Assembly (NCBI GenBank): GCA_040217155.1
Contig: JAVJNS010000002.1
Span: forward strand, 1-64,000
Reading direction: 5' to 3'
From: Pelagibius sp040217155
Lineage (GTDB): Bacteria > Pseudomonadota > Alphaproteobacteria > Kiloniellales > Kiloniellaceae
Length of the DNA: 64,000 bases
Shown here: positions 1 through 11,432 of the stretch, piece by piece
Layout of the letters: the number at the start of each line of letters is the position of its first letter
Position numbering within the stretch: position 1 is the stretch's first letter
Notes under the pieces: model-generated
What the model saw: the letters and a program-made list of their open reading frames with translations, nothing else
What the model was told of the DNA's origin: nothing
Database searches by the model: none
Made by a program: the position numbers and the translations under genes

Positions 1-1233
1 CGTGGGCACTCGCGACTCCTGCGCGACATCCAGGACCTCACCAACGACGAGGGTCATGGCCTGCTCGACGTGTGGATGAGCCACGGCGACCATGTCACCG
101 ATCTGCCGCCGGGCTTCAAACGCATCGCGTCGACCGAGAGCGCGCCGATTGCCGGCATGGCCGACGAGGAACGCGGTTTTTACGGCCTGCAGTTCCATCC
201 GGAAGTGACCCACACCCACCAGGGCCAGGCCATCATCGGCCGGTTCGTACACGAGATCTGCGGCTGCGGCGCGTTGTGGACACCGGCCAATATCGTCGCC
301 GACAGCATCGCGCGGGTGCGCGAGCAGGTCGGCGAGGACCGCGTGCTGCTGGGGCTCTCGGGCGGTGTCGACTCCTCGGTGGTCGCGGCGCTGCTGCACG
401 AGGCCATCGGCCCGCAGCTCACCTGCGTGTTCGTCGACAACGGCCTGCTGCGGCACGACGAATCGGCCGACGTCATGCGTACTTTCGCGCGCCATATGGG
501 TGTGGACGTGCGTCTCGCCGAGGCTGGCGAGCAGTTCCTCGGCGCGCTCGCCGGCATCGCCGACCCGGAGGAGAAGCGCAAAGTCATCGGGCGTACCTTC
601 ATCGACGTGTTCGAGGCCGAGGCGGCGAAGCTCGACGGCGTGCGCTGGCTCGCCCAGGGCACCATCTACCCCGATGTCATCGAGTCGGCCGCGGCGGCGA
701 CCGGCAAGGCGCACGTGATCAAGTCCCATCACAACGTCGGTGGTCTGCCCGAGACCATGCGCTTCGAACTCGTCGAGCCGTTACGCGAACTGTTCAAGGA
801 CGAGGTGCGCCGCGTCGGCATCACCCTCGGCCTGCCGGAGGAGATGGTCTATCGCCATCCCTTCCCGGGGCCTGGTCTGGGCGTGCGCATCCTCGGCGAG
901 GTACGGGCTGAGTACGCGGCCATCCTGCGCCGTGCCGATGCCATCTATATCGACGAATTGCGCCGCCACGGCCTCTATGACAAGGTCAGCCAGGCCTTCG
1001 CGGTTTTCCTGCCGGTGCGCTCGGTCGGGGTGCAGGGCGATGCACGCAGCTACGAGTACGTCGTCGCGTTGCGCGCCGTGGAAACGGTGGATTTCATGAC
1101 CGCGCACTGGGCACACCTCCCGTACGACTTCCTCGATCTCGTCTCGCGCCGCATCATCAACGAGATTGCCGGCGTCTCACGCGTCGTCTACGACATCTCC
1201 GGCAAGCCGCCGGCGACCATCGAATGGGAATGA
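1..1233 (+). CDS. guaA: GMP synthase (glutamine-hydrolysing), 5'-truncated by window edge
   Basis: Converts XMP to GMP with glutamine and ATP in de novo purine synthesis. The window starts inside the N-terminal glutamine amidotransferase domain: the nucleophile cysteine is lost, but the end of the class I GATase triad is visible as FHPEVTHT near base 195. The ATP pyrophosphatase P-loop SGGVDSS follows near base 358, and the C-terminal dimerisation domain ends in the typical PPATIEWE. About 410 residues of an expected ~525 are present. The stop overlaps the start of the next gene. The guaA-tadA proximity resembles gammaproteobacterial guaB-guaA-tadA clusters. Confidence 0.97.
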   Translation, partial: RGHSRLLRDIQDLTNDEGHGLLDVWMSHGDHVTDLPPGFKRIASTESAPIAGMADEERGFYGLQFHPEVTHTHQGQAIIGRFVHEICGCGALWTPANIVADSIARVREQVGEDRVLLGLSGGVDSSVVAALLHEAIGPQLTCVFVDNGLLRHDESADVMRTFARHMGVDVRLAEAGEQFLGALAGIADPEEKRKVIGRTFIDVFEAEAAKLDGVRWLAQGTIYPDVIESAAAATGKAHVIKSHHNVGGLPETMRFELVEPLRELFKDEVRRVGITLGLPEEMVYRHPFPGPGLGVRILGEVRAEYAAILRRADAIYIDELRRHGLYDKVSQAFAVFLPVRSVGVQGDARSYEYVVALRAVETVDFMTAHWAHLPYDFLDLVSRRIINEIAGVSRVVYDISGKPPATIEWE

Positions 1234-2045
1234 CCATGCCGTTGTTGCGTTTCGCACGTGGCGCGTGCCGTGTCGCGTGGCCCGCTGTCGTGCTGGCCGG
1301 ATCGGCCGGCGCCAGCGCCGATTCGGGACCGATCTGCACCGATCGCCCGACGCGCGCCAACGGCGTGTGCACGGTACCGGCGGGACGCCTGCAGATCGAA
1401 GCCGACGTGCTCGCCTACCTGCGCGACGAGCGCGCGGGTGTGACGAGCGAGAGCACCACGGTGGCAGCGGCGACCATCAAGTACGGCCTCGATACGCGCG
1501 CCGACCTCGAACTCGGCTGGACCGCCTGGACCGAGAACGAGGTCGAGCAGGCCGGACGCCGCGTGCGCACCGACGGCAGCGGCGACCTCGTGGTGCGTTA
1601 CAAGCGGCGCCTCAGCGCTGAGGAAGCCGCATTGGGCGTATCGGTCATCCCCTACGTGAAGCTGCCATCGGCGCCCGGCGACATCGGCAACGAACGCGTC
1701 GAAGGGGGGCTCATCGTGCCGCTCAGTACGGCGCTGCCGGGCGGCGTGGCGCTGACGCTCGGTCCCGAGATCGACGTGCTCGCCGAGGCTGATGGCAGCG
1801 GCACGCGTATCAACGTCACCAACCTCGTCAATCTCAGTCGCAGCTTCGGCCCGCTCACCCTCTACGGCGAGCTGTGGAGTGCCAACGACTTCGCCGCCGA
1901 GGGCGACGGCGACCAGTACTCGGCCGACGTCGCGGCCTCGTGGTTGGTCACGGCCGATTTACAGCTCGATGCGGGCGCCAATTTCGGGCTCGATGCCGAT
2001 ACGCCCGACTACCAGGTCTACCTCGGTGTCTCCGCACGCTTCTGA
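1230..2045 (+). CDS. Predicted outer-membrane beta-barrel protein (Phenol_MetA_deg-like)
   Basis: About 271 residues with an N-terminal signal peptide (hydrophobic stretch followed by AGASA) and a mature part rich in alternating polar/hydrophobic strands, ending in aromatic ARF as outer-membrane barrels do. The early CTDRPTRANGVCTVPAG stretch resembles the start of proteins in the family named after the MetA pathway of phenol degradation (PF13557), whose members are mostly uncharacterised. ATG codons occur at 1224, 1230 and 1236; 1230 is chosen because it forms an ATGA overlap with the guaA stop. The real substrate, if any, cannot be read from the sequence. Confidence 0.7.
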   Translation: MTMPLLRFARGACRVAWPAVVLAGSAGASADSGPICTDRPTRANGVCTVPAGRLQIEADVLAYLRDERAGVTSESTTVAAATIKYGLDTRADLELGWTAWTENEVEQAGRRVRTDGSGDLVVRYKRRLSAEEAALGVSVIPYVKLPSAPGDIGNERVEGGLIVPLSTALPGGVALTLGPEIDVLAEADGSGTRINVTNLVNLSRSFGPLTLYGELWSANDFAAEGDGDQYSADVAASWLVTADLQLDAGANFGLDADTPDYQVYLGVSARF

Positions 2046-2052
2046 GCAACCG

Positions 2053-2520
2053 GTGGCGGATGAGGATGTGCACTGGATGCGCGAGGCGCTCGTCGTCGCC
2101 GCGGCCGCGGAAGCGCGCGGCGAGGTACCGGTGGGTGCCGTGGTCGTGCAGGACGGCGTCATCGTCGGACGCGGCCATAACCTCTGCATCGCCGACCACG
2201 ATCCCACGGCCCACGCCGAAGTGGTGGCGCTGCGCGAAGCCGCGGGTGCCCTGCACAACTATCGCCTGCCGCGGGCCTCGCTCTATGTCACGCTCGAGCC
2301 GTGCCCGATGTGCGCCGGTGCCATCGTGCATGCGCGTATTGCGCGCGTCGTATTCGGCGCGCACGACCCCCGCGCGGGAGCCGCCGGCAGCGTGATGGAC
2401 GTCCTCGGCAACGCCGCGCTCAACCACCGGCCGGCAGTGACGGCGGGCATCGAGGCGGAGACCTGCGCGCGACTGCTTACCGAGTTCTTCCGCGCCCGGC
2501 GCACGCGCGGCATCGTATGA
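2053..2520 (+). CDS. tadA: tRNA-specific adenosine-34 deaminase
   Basis: Deaminates adenosine to inosine at the wobble position of tRNA-Arg(ACG). The zinc deaminase motifs are intact: HAE (in TAHAEVVALREAA) and PCPMCAGA. Length is about 155 residues, as usual. A GTG at 2053 is preferred as start because it gives VADEDVHWMREAL, aligning with the usual WMRxAL beginning; an ATG lies at 2074-2076 but would trim the first helix. The stop overlaps the pncC start by ATGA, so the genes are probably co-transcribed. Confidence 0.93.
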   Translation: MADEDVHWMREALVVAAAAEARGEVPVGAVVVQDGVIVGRGHNLCIADHDPTAHAEVVALREAAGALHNYRLPRASLYVTLEPCPMCAGAIVHARIARVVFGAHDPRAGAAGSVMDVLGNAALNHRPAVTAGIEAETCARLLTEFFRARRTRGIV

Positions 2521-3023
2521 ACGGTACAAGCGGTCCCACCCAGGAAGCACTCGAGGCACGGGCACGCGCGCTGGGCGAGGTGCTGCTCGAGCGCGGCTGG
2601 CGGGCGGCCACCGCGGAATCGTGCACAGGCGGCTGGATCGCGCAGGCGATGACGGCGATAGCCGGCAGCTCCGACTGGTTCGAGGGTGGGCTCGTAACCT
2701 ATTCGAACCAGGCCAAGATCGCGTTACTGGGGGTCGATGCGATGCTCATCGAGCGCCACGGTGCGGTCAGTGCCGAGGTCGCCGCGGCAATGGCCGAAGG
2801 CGCGCTGCGCACGCTCGGTGCGGATCTCTCCTGCGCGGTGACCGGTGTCGCCGGCCCGGGTGGCGGCAGCCCGGCAAAGCCGGTCGGCACGGTGTGGTTC
2901 GGCTTCGCGCGAGGGGGCGCCGTCACGCGGACCTGCATGCACCGGTTCGCTGGTGATCGGCGCGCCGTGCGCGCCGCGACGGTCGCTGTGGCCCTCGAGG
3001 AGCTCGCAGCGCTGGCCGGGTGA
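2517..3023 (+). CDS. pncC: Nicotinamide-nucleotide amidohydrolase (CinA C-terminal domain)
   Basis: Hydrolyses NMN to nicotinate mononucleotide plus ammonia in pyridine-nucleotide salvage. The 168-residue protein is the stand-alone CinA C-terminal domain, with the hallmark AESCTGG near residue 35 and GVAGPGGGSPAKPVGTVW near residue 115. It starts within the tadA stop (ATGA). Proximity of cinA/pncC to recA is common in gammaproteobacteria, which matters for the phylogenetic break discussed for recA. Confidence 0.93.
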   Translation: MNGTSGPTQEALEARARALGEVLLERGWRAATAESCTGGWIAQAMTAIAGSSDWFEGGLVTYSNQAKIALLGVDAMLIERHGAVSAEVAAAMAEGALRTLGADLSCAVTGVAGPGGGSPAKPVGTVWFGFARGGAVTRTCMHRFAGDRRAVRAATVAVALEELAALAG

Positions 3024-3027
3024 GGCG

Positions 3028-3555
3028 ATGGCGCGGCTGTTCTTCGCGCTATGGCCGGATGCCGCCACGCGGCGCGCGCTCGCCGCGGCGGCCGCGCAGG
3101 TCGACGTGCGCGACGCGCGACGCATGCGCGTCGAGAACCTGCACCTGACGGTGGCCTTTCTCGGCGAGGTCACGCCACTCGCGTTCGAGGCCCTGGCCGC
3201 GTTGCCGCCGGCGCCGGACGTGCGCGCCTTCACGCTCGACATCGGCCTCGCCGGTTGGTGGCGAGGCAGCCGGGTGGCGTGGCTGGCGCCACTCGCCGTC
3301 CCCGCCGCGCTGGGCGCGCTGCACGACGCGGTCAACGCGACAGCGCAGGGGGCCGGCATCGTTCCGGACCAGCGACCCTACCGTCCCCACGTCACCATCG
3401 CGCGTGCCGCGCGGCGCGCACCACGTGCCGCGGCGGCCTTCGAGGTGCATTGGCAAGTGACTGATTTTGCGCTGGTCGAATCGATCGCCGAGGCTGCCGG
3501 CCCGTGCTACCGGGTGCGGCGCCACTGGCCACTCGCGGCGCCCGCGCGCGATTAA
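3028..3555 (+). CDS. thpR: RNA 2',3'-cyclic phosphodiesterase (2H family)
   Basis: Member of the 2H phosphoesterase family formerly called 2'-5' RNA ligase; opens 2',3'-cyclic phosphates to 2'-phosphomonoesters. Both catalytic HxTx motifs are present: HLTV near residue 37 and HVTI near residue 122. Length is 175 residues, normal for the family. The ATG at 3028 follows the pncC stop by four bases and begins MARLFFALWP, the usual family N-terminus. Presumably in the same transcript as pncC. Confidence 0.92.
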   Translation: MARLFFALWPDAATRRALAAAAAQVDVRDARRMRVENLHLTVAFLGEVTPLAFEALAALPPAPDVRAFTLDIGLAGWWRGSRVAWLAPLAVPAALGALHDAVNATAQGAGIVPDQRPYRPHVTIARAARRAPRAAAAFEVHWQVTDFALVESIAEAAGPCYRVRRHWPLAAPARD

Positions 3556-3629
3556 ATGCCCTGGTCATCTATGCGATAATCCGCCCGCGCTGGATCTCCC
3601 GACCACCCACTCGAACAGAGGGCACGACA

Positions 3630-4691
3630 ATGGACGAGAACAAGCAGAAAGCGCTGGGAGCGGCGCTGTCTCAAATCGAAAAGCAGTTCGGCACGGGCTC
3701 CATCATGCGGATGGGAGACCGCGGCGCGGTGCCGAACATCGACGTCGTCTCGACCGGCTCGCTGAGCCTCGACATCGCACTCGGGGTCGGCGGCCTGCCG
3801 CGCGGCCGCGTGGTCGAAATCTACGGCCCGGAGTCGTCCGGCAAGACCACGCTCACCCTGCACGTCGTTGCCGAGGCGCAGAAGCTCGGCGGCACCTGTG
3901 CTTTCGTCGATGCCGAGCACGCGCTCGATCCGCAGTATGCCGAGCGTCTCGGGGTCGATGTCTCGGAACTGCTCGTCTCGCAGCCGGACACCGGCAAGCA
4001 GGCGCTCGAGATCACCGATATGCTGGTGCGCTCGGGCGCGGTCGACGTGGTCGTCGTCGACTCGGTCGCCGCACTTACGCCGAAAGCCGAGATCGAGGGC
4101 GAAATGGGCGACAGTCACGTCGGCCTGCAGGCGCGGCTGATGTCACAGGCGCTGCGCAAGCTGACCGGAAGCATCAAGCGCTCCAATACGTTGGTCATCT
4201 TCATCAACCATATCCGCATGAAGATCGGCGTCATGTTCGGCAACCCGGAAACCACCAGCGGCGGCAACGCGCTGAAGTTCTATTCCTCGGTGCGGCTCGA
4301 CATCCGCCGCATCGGCGCCATCAAGGACCGCGACGTGGTGGTCGGCAACCAGACCCGGGTGAAGGTGGTGAAAAACAAGATGGCGCCGCCGTTCCGTGTG
4401 GTCGAGTTCGACATCACCTACGGCCTGGGCATCTCCAAGAACGGCGAGCTGCTCGATCTCGGGGTGCAGGCCAACATCGTCGACAAGGCCGGCGCCTGGT
4501 TTTCCTACGAGGGCCAGCGCATCGGCCAGGGACGGGAAAATGCCAAGACTTTCCTGAAGGAGAACCCGGAGATCGCCCAGCAGATCGAACAGAAGATCCG
4601 CGCCAACGCCGGTCTGGTGTCGGCGGCGATGCTGGAGGGCGGCCCGGACAATGGCGAGCAAGAAGGCGGCGACGCGGCGGAGGCTTCCTAG
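3630..4691 (+). CDS. recA: RecA recombinase, apparently a gamma/alpha chimera
   Basis: ATP-dependent strand-exchange protein and LexA coprotease, 353 residues. Walker A GPESSGKT is at residues 66-73 and Walker B VVVVDS ends at 145. The start MDENKQKALGAALSQIEKQF and the stretch to about residue 190 read like gammaproteobacterial RecA. From about residue 232 (DRDVVVGNQTRV, APPFRVVEFDI, LLDLGV, QRIGQGRENAK) it reads like alphaproteobacterial RecA. The normally invariant L2-loop glutamine in FINQIRMKIG is histidine here (residue 194), inside the zone between the two halves. No LexA box of gamma (CTGTN8ACAG) or alpha (GAACN7GAAC) type was seen upstream. A strong terminator follows. Confidence 0.95.
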   Translation: MDENKQKALGAALSQIEKQFGTGSIMRMGDRGAVPNIDVVSTGSLSLDIALGVGGLPRGRVVEIYGPESSGKTTLTLHVVAEAQKLGGTCAFVDAEHALDPQYAERLGVDVSELLVSQPDTGKQALEITDMLVRSGAVDVVVVDSVAALTPKAEIEGEMGDSHVGLQARLMSQALRKLTGSIKRSNTLVIFINHIRMKIGVMFGNPETTSGGNALKFYSSVRLDIRRIGAIKDRDVVVGNQTRVKVVKNKMAPPFRVVEFDITYGLGISKNGELLDLGVQANIVDKAGAWFSYEGQRIGQGRENAKTFLKENPEIAQQIEQKIRANAGLVSAAMLEGGPDNGEQEGGDAAEAS

Positions 4692-4737
4692 CGGCCTTCC
4701 GCCCGCCGGGCCGCGGGCGTCACGCTCCGGTGCAGAG

Positions 4738-4766
4738 CGGCCCCTCCGGGGGCCGTCTTTTTTTTT
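4738..4766 (+). terminator. Rho-independent terminator of recA
   Basis: Perfect 7-bp stem CGGCCCC/GGGGCCG (4738-4744 with 4749-4755) and a 4-base loop, followed by TC and nine T residues. It lies 47 bases after the recA stop codon. Confidence 0.9.
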
Positions 4767-4769
4767 AGA

Positions 4770-4810
4770 GCGCTTTGCGCCCAATTCGAATCAATACTGT
4801 TTTCGAGCGG
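4770..4810 (+). repeat. 41-bp intergenic repeat, copy 1
   Basis: Matches 37 of 41 bases with 18271-18311. Both copies sit in a convergent gap, directly after the 3' end of a plus-strand gene and just before the 3' end of a minus-strand gene. Both end in the shared block CTGTTTTCGAGCGG. Confidence 0.7.
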
Positions 4811-4834
4811 CGCGCGGCCGCCGTGGCAGGCGCC

Positions 4835-5473
4835 CTATTGAATGCTGCCGTAACCTGCCGTGAAGCCTTTCAGCGAGAACGGCAGGTTGAGACCCTCTCC
4901 CTGGCTCGATTGCACCGTGACCTGGCCCTTGCTGCCGGCCTTCATACTCTTGACCATGTCGTCGGTCAGGGGGAGGAAGGCTTGGCAGCCGTCGCGCCGG
5001 CAGATCTGAAACGGCACCGTATCGATGTCATTGCCGTCGACGCTCACGTGGGCGCCGCGCGCCAGGGGTACGCCGAGCGGCAGGGCCAGCACGGCGGCGG
5101 GGCGGCGGCCCGGTTCGAAGAAGCCGATGGTGATCTTCAGCACCGGGCGCTGACTGCTCGGATCGACGAACTGCTGGACGATGAAGCAGGATTCCAATTC
5201 GCCGTCGCGTGGCGGCGAGGCGCCGGGCGGGGGCTTTGGCGTACAGCGCTGCGCCCAGTCGCCGAAGACCTTTGCCGGGGCGGTCTGCTCCTGCGGTGCC
5301 GCCTGGGCCTGGGGTTGGACCTGTGTTTGTGCCGCCGCGGGCGCCGCCAGACCGCCGGTGGCAAGCGCCACCGCCAGGCCGGCGGCGGCCAGGCCGGCGG
5401 CGGTCTGGCGGCGCGCGCCGGCGCGGGAGCGGGTTTCGCGCGGGAATTGAACGAAATCGGACTTTAACGGCAT
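4835..5473 (-). CDS. IalB-family (invasion-associated locus B) periplasmic protein
   Basis: A 212-residue protein with a long basic N-terminus and an Ala-rich hydrophobic signal region ending near APAAAQ (about residue 49). A Gln/Pro/Ala linker follows, then an IalB domain (PF06776): FGDWAQRC near residue 70, a second Cys in ESCFIVQQ, and the paired cysteines in ICRRDGC near 158-163. IalB proteins are common in alphaproteobacteria. The name comes from Bartonella invasion, but most members have unknown function. Transcribed convergently with recA. Confidence 0.85.
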   Translation of the reverse strand: MPLKSDFVQFPRETRSRAGARRQTAAGLAAAGLAVALATGGLAAPAAAQTQVQPQAQAAPQEQTAPAKVFGDWAQRCTPKPPPGASPPRDGELESCFIVQQFVDPSSQRPVLKITIGFFEPGRRPAAVLALPLGVPLARGAHVSVDGNDIDTVPFQICRRDGCQAFLPLTDDMVKSMKAGSKGQVTVQSSQGEGLNLPFSLKGFTAGYGSIQ

Positions 5474-5782
5474 GAGGTCAAACTGGCTCCTGAAGGGAGG
5501 GGCGGACCAGGCAGGGACGGTGATCGCTGATCTTGCCCCCTGACATAAGGGCCGGCGCGGCTTTTTGCCAGAGCAAACCTTGGCCTCCGCAGTGTTCTGT
5601 CGGTGGCATCCGGGCGGGCTCCGGGCCGCGCCGCCGGGCGCTGCGCGGCCCGGCCTTTCGGTGGACTTCGGCCCGGCGGCGCGCTACAACGCTGCGCTTT
5701 CGCGCGCTCTGCCCGTTCGCTGCGAAGAAAATTAGAAGGGTTCCAGCTTGCGGTGCAAGCCAATGGATAATATTTATCTGCC
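5474..5782. promoter_or_regulatory. Divergent promoter region between the IalB gene and alaS
   Basis: A 309-base gap between two divergently transcribed genes. An AT-rich patch just upstream of alaS (GATAATATTTAT, about 5766-5777) could be part of a promoter or leader. No good Shine-Dalgarno precedes the alaS ATG. No RNA gene, T-box or repeat was recognised. Confidence 0.4.
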
Positions 5783-8443
<2,661 letters not shown>

Positions 8444-8499
8444 ACGAGGCGGCGGCCCTGGCCGGCTCGCGACGGCTTTCGCTGAGGTGAACCGGGCGA

Positions 8500-9348
8500 T
8501 CAAGCGCCGTTTCTTATCGAAAAGAGCACCGCAAGGAGCACTACAGACCCGCCGACAAATGTTGCGATGTCCGGAATCTCCGCAAACAGCAGGAAGGCGA
8601 AAACCGGAGCTAGAGGGGTTTCCAAGGCGCCGAAAAGAGCGGTTTGGCCGGATGGAACCCGTTTGGCGCCTTCCGCCAGGGTCACCGAAGCAATGGCGAA
8701 CAACAGTCCAAATGCGGCGAGCACAAAGATTTCCGTGTGATCGATATCGAAGGGGCGGCCGAACATCGCGGCAAGGGGCAGCAGGAGAACGGATTGCAGC
8801 ACTGCCGGCCCGGCCCCGGGCGTGTCTGGATATTTGCGGTAGATGACCATGATCGAGGCCATGGCAATGGTCATCCACAAGGCCAACAGATCGCCGTAGA
8901 GGCTGATCTGACCAAGCGAACCCGAAACGATGATCGCGACCCCCGCCAGCGCGCCAACACACCCCGCCATGGTCCGTGGCGATACTCTTTCTCTGATGAA
9001 AAACCAGGCGAGCAGCGCGGCGAGAAGTGGGGATACCGCATAGATAAGTGACACGTTGGCGATGGTCGTCAGTTTGAATGCCGGAATGAACGCCGCCGTA
9101 CCCGATGCTCCGACCACCGCCACCGCCCAGCCACTGCGACCCATATCGAAAAAATTCCGCCGGAACGCGCCTCTGTTCACTGTCCAGGCCGTCGTGAAGG
9201 CGGCGGCGAAAATGCCGCGCCAGAAAATCACCTCCCACGACCCGGCGTCGACTCCCTTGGTGAACAAACCCGCCGTGCTGTATGTAACGGCCGCGGTCAC
9301 AACGAGAACGACGCCGATGGAATACTCGGACTGAATATTCTGGCTCAT
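8500..9348 (-). CDS. EamA/DMT-family metabolite exporter
   Basis: A 282-residue inner-membrane protein with about ten hydrophobic segments arranged as two EamA repeats, the DMT superfamily pattern (e.g. TAAVTYSTAGLFTKG at the start, AVSPLLAALLAWFFIRE mid-protein). An upstream in-frame extension of 52 codons exists, but the ATG at 9348 is preceded by a clear GGAGGA ribosome-binding site nine bases away. Substrate unknown. Transcribed convergently with alaS; base composition is somewhat less GC-rich than neighbours. Confidence 0.88.
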   Translation of the reverse strand: MSQNIQSEYSIGVVLVVTAAVTYSTAGLFTKGVDAGSWEVIFWRGIFAAAFTTAWTVNRGAFRRNFFDMGRSGWAVAVVGASGTAAFIPAFKLTTIANVSLIYAVSPLLAALLAWFFIRERVSPRTMAGCVGALAGVAIIVSGSLGQISLYGDLLALWMTIAMASIMVIYRKYPDTPGAGPAVLQSVLLLPLAAMFGRPFDIDHTEIFVLAAFGLLFAIASVTLAEGAKRVPSGQTALFGALETPLAPVFAFLLFAEIPDIATFVGGSVVLLAVLFSIRNGA

Positions 9349-9549
9349 GCCGGCGCGTCCTCCATCGGGTTCCGGCCTGACCGCCCGCCGCCATACCCAT
9401 GATTTAGTTTTTTTTGATCTACGAGGCTGCCGCCGCCGCCCCGGAAGCGGCGTATCTCGGCTTTGAAGTATCGACAGGGTATGCGTAGACTTGACCTTCA
9501 ACAAATGAGAAGATCTCGGCTTACTTGTTAGAAAGTCTCAGGCATAGAC

Positions 9550-10476
9550 ATGCCCCGACCGCTCCCGCCCTTGAACGCACTCCGGGCCTTCGAAGCCGCC
9601 GGCCGGCATCTCAGCTTCACCAAGGCGGCGGCCGAATTGAACGTCACCCCGGCAGCGGTCAGCCACCAGGTCAAGGCGCTCGAGGCGCTGCTCGAGGTGC
9701 CCCTGTTCCGCCGCCTGACCCGGGCGCTGCGCCTGACCGATGCCGGCCAGGCGGCCCTGCCGGCGCTCAGCCAGGGCTTCGGCAAGCTGGCCCAAGGGGT
9801 CGAGCAACTGCGCGCCCACTGTGAAAGCGGGGTGCTGACCATCAGCGTCAGCCCGTCGTTCGGCGCCCTGTGGCTGATGCCGCGACTCGAACTCTTCCGC
9901 CGCCGGCACCAGGACATCGAGATCCGCATCGACGGCACCGACCGTCTGGTCGACGTGGCGCGCGGCGACGCCGACGTGGCGGTACGCTACGGCCCCGGCG
10001 GCTACACAGGGGTGCGGGTCGACCACCTGTTCAGCCAGCACAACACGCCGGTCTGCAGCCCGGCGCTGTTGAGCGGCGAGCACCCTTTGCGCCAGCCCGA
10101 CGATCTGCGCCACCACACCCTGCTGCACGTCGACTGGAAGGACGCCGAGGCGAGCTGGCGCATGTGGCTGCTGGCGGCCGGCGCGCACGGCATCGACCCG
10201 ACCCGCGGGCCGCATTTCACCATGGAGAACATGGCGCTGCAGGCCGCGCTCGACGGCCACGGCGTGGCTTTGATCGGCGACATCCTGGTGGCCGGCGACC
10301 TCGCCGCCGGCCGCCTTGTGCGTCCCTTCGACCCGAGCCTCAGTACCCCGCTCACGTTCTCCTTCTATCTGCTGAGCGCGACAGACGGCGCCGGGCGGCC
10401 CAAGGTCGCGGCCTTCCGCGGCTGGCTGCTCGAGGAGACGCGCGGCTTGCGCGTGGAGTCTTGCGAGGAGTCTTGA
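9550..10476 (+). CDS. LysR-family regulator, GcvA-like
   Basis: A 308-residue LysR regulator. The N-terminal winged helix-turn-helix (LNALRAFEAAGRHLSFTKAA, then TPAAVSHQVKALE) is followed by a substrate-binding domain with the GcvA-subfamily signatures WLMPRLELF and DVAVRYGPG. GcvA controls glycine cleavage in enterobacteria, but many paralogues regulate unrelated targets. It lies divergent to the EamA transporter gene across a 200-base gap, so that transporter is a plausible target. The adjacency is seen; the regulatory link is inferred. Confidence 0.9.
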   Translation: MPRPLPPLNALRAFEAAGRHLSFTKAAAELNVTPAAVSHQVKALEALLEVPLFRRLTRALRLTDAGQAALPALSQGFGKLAQGVEQLRAHCESGVLTISVSPSFGALWLMPRLELFRRRHQDIEIRIDGTDRLVDVARGDADVAVRYGPGGYTGVRVDHLFSQHNTPVCSPALLSGEHPLRQPDDLRHHTLLHVDWKDAEASWRMWLLAAGAHGIDPTRGPHFTMENMALQAALDGHGVALIGDILVAGDLAAGRLVRPFDPSLSTPLTFSFYLLSATDGAGRPKVAAFRGWLLEETRGLRVESCEES

Positions 10477-10574
10477 GACCAGGCGGTTCCGCCCTAAGCG
10501 CCCGGTCTATCGTGCAGCGCCGCCGGCGACCCGGCGAACCCGGCCGAGGACTGCTGCGGGAGTCCGATGGCCGG

Positions 10575-11408
10575 TCAGGCGCGCTCCGAGCGCATGTGCA
10601 GGTCGCGCTGCGGGAAGGGAATGGTGAACCCCGCCGCCTCGAGGCCTTCCTTGGCGGCTTTGCGCAGTTCGAAGCACAGCGGCCAGTAGTCGGCCTTGGC
10701 GCACCAGCAGCGCAGCACCAGGTCGACGGAGGATTCGGACAGCGCCGCGACCAGCACCTCGGGCGGCGGCGCCGCCTGCACCCGGGCATCGCTCCTGACC
10801 AGGCCGAGCAGAAATTGCTGGGCCGCCTCGATGCTGTCGCCGTAGCTGATGGCGACGGTCAGGTCGAGGCGCCGGGTCGGGCGGCGGTCGTAGTTGGTGA
10901 TGGTGGCGTTCCACAGCTTGGCATTGGGCACCGAGCGGTAGAGACCGTCGAAGGTCGTCAGTTGGGTGACGAAGAGCCCGATCTCCTCCACGGTTCCGTC
11001 GATGCCCTCGGCGGAGATGTATTCGCCGACCTGGAAGGGGCGCAGGAACAGCAGCATCATGCCGGCGGCGATGTTCTGCAGCGTGCCCTGCAGGGCCAGG
11101 CCGACAGCGATGCCGGCGGCGCCGAGCAGGGCGATGATGCTGGCGGTCTGGACGCCGAACTGGGCCAGGACCGCCACCGCCACGAAGACCAGGACGAGAT
11201 AGCGGGCGCTGCTGGCCAGCACCGGCTTCAGGGTGCGGTCCATGCGCGGCGTGCGGTCGAGCAGACGCAGCACCAGGCTGCGGACCCAGCCGGCCAGCAG
11301 CCAGCCGAGCAGCAGGATGACGATGCCGGCCGCCACGTCCAGGGCGTACTTGAGCAGCAGTTCGGCGAAGCCGCTCAGCCGGCCCAGTTCGGCCGCGTTA
11401 AGTTCCAT
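10575..11408 (-). CDS. Small-conductance mechanosensitive channel (MscS family)
   Basis: A 277-residue inner-membrane channel. Three N-terminal membrane segments are followed by the pore-lining TM3 with Gly/Ala packing (LGAAGIAVGLALQGTLQNIAAGMMLL, residues about 94-119). The MscS beta domain follows (RPFQVGEYISAEGIDGTVEEIGLF), then a cytoplasmic C-terminal domain. Length matches E. coli MscS (286). It protects against hypo-osmotic shock by opening under tension. Confidence 0.93.
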   Translation of the reverse strand: MELNAAELGRLSGFAELLLKYALDVAAGIVILLLGWLLAGWVRSLVLRLLDRTPRMDRTLKPVLASSARYLVLVFVAVAVLAQFGVQTASIIALLGAAGIAVGLALQGTLQNIAAGMMLLFLRPFQVGEYISAEGIDGTVEEIGLFVTQLTTFDGLYRSVPNAKLWNATITNYDRRPTRRLDLTVAISYGDSIEAAQQFLLGLVRSDARVQAAPPPEVLVAALSESSVDLVLRCWCAKADYWPLCFELRKAAKEGLEAAGFTIPFPQRDLHMRSERA

Positions 11409-11432
11409 GGCCGTTGCCGTTGAATAGAAGCG

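Noticed and set aside
3556..3629. LexA/SOS box upstream of recA
   Set aside because: Neither CTGTN8ACAG nor GAACN7GAAC could be found; no SOS operator is claimed.
8444..8475. Short repeat of the alaS 3' end as a mobile element
   Set aside because: Only about 20 imperfect bases are duplicated, easily explained by local slippage.
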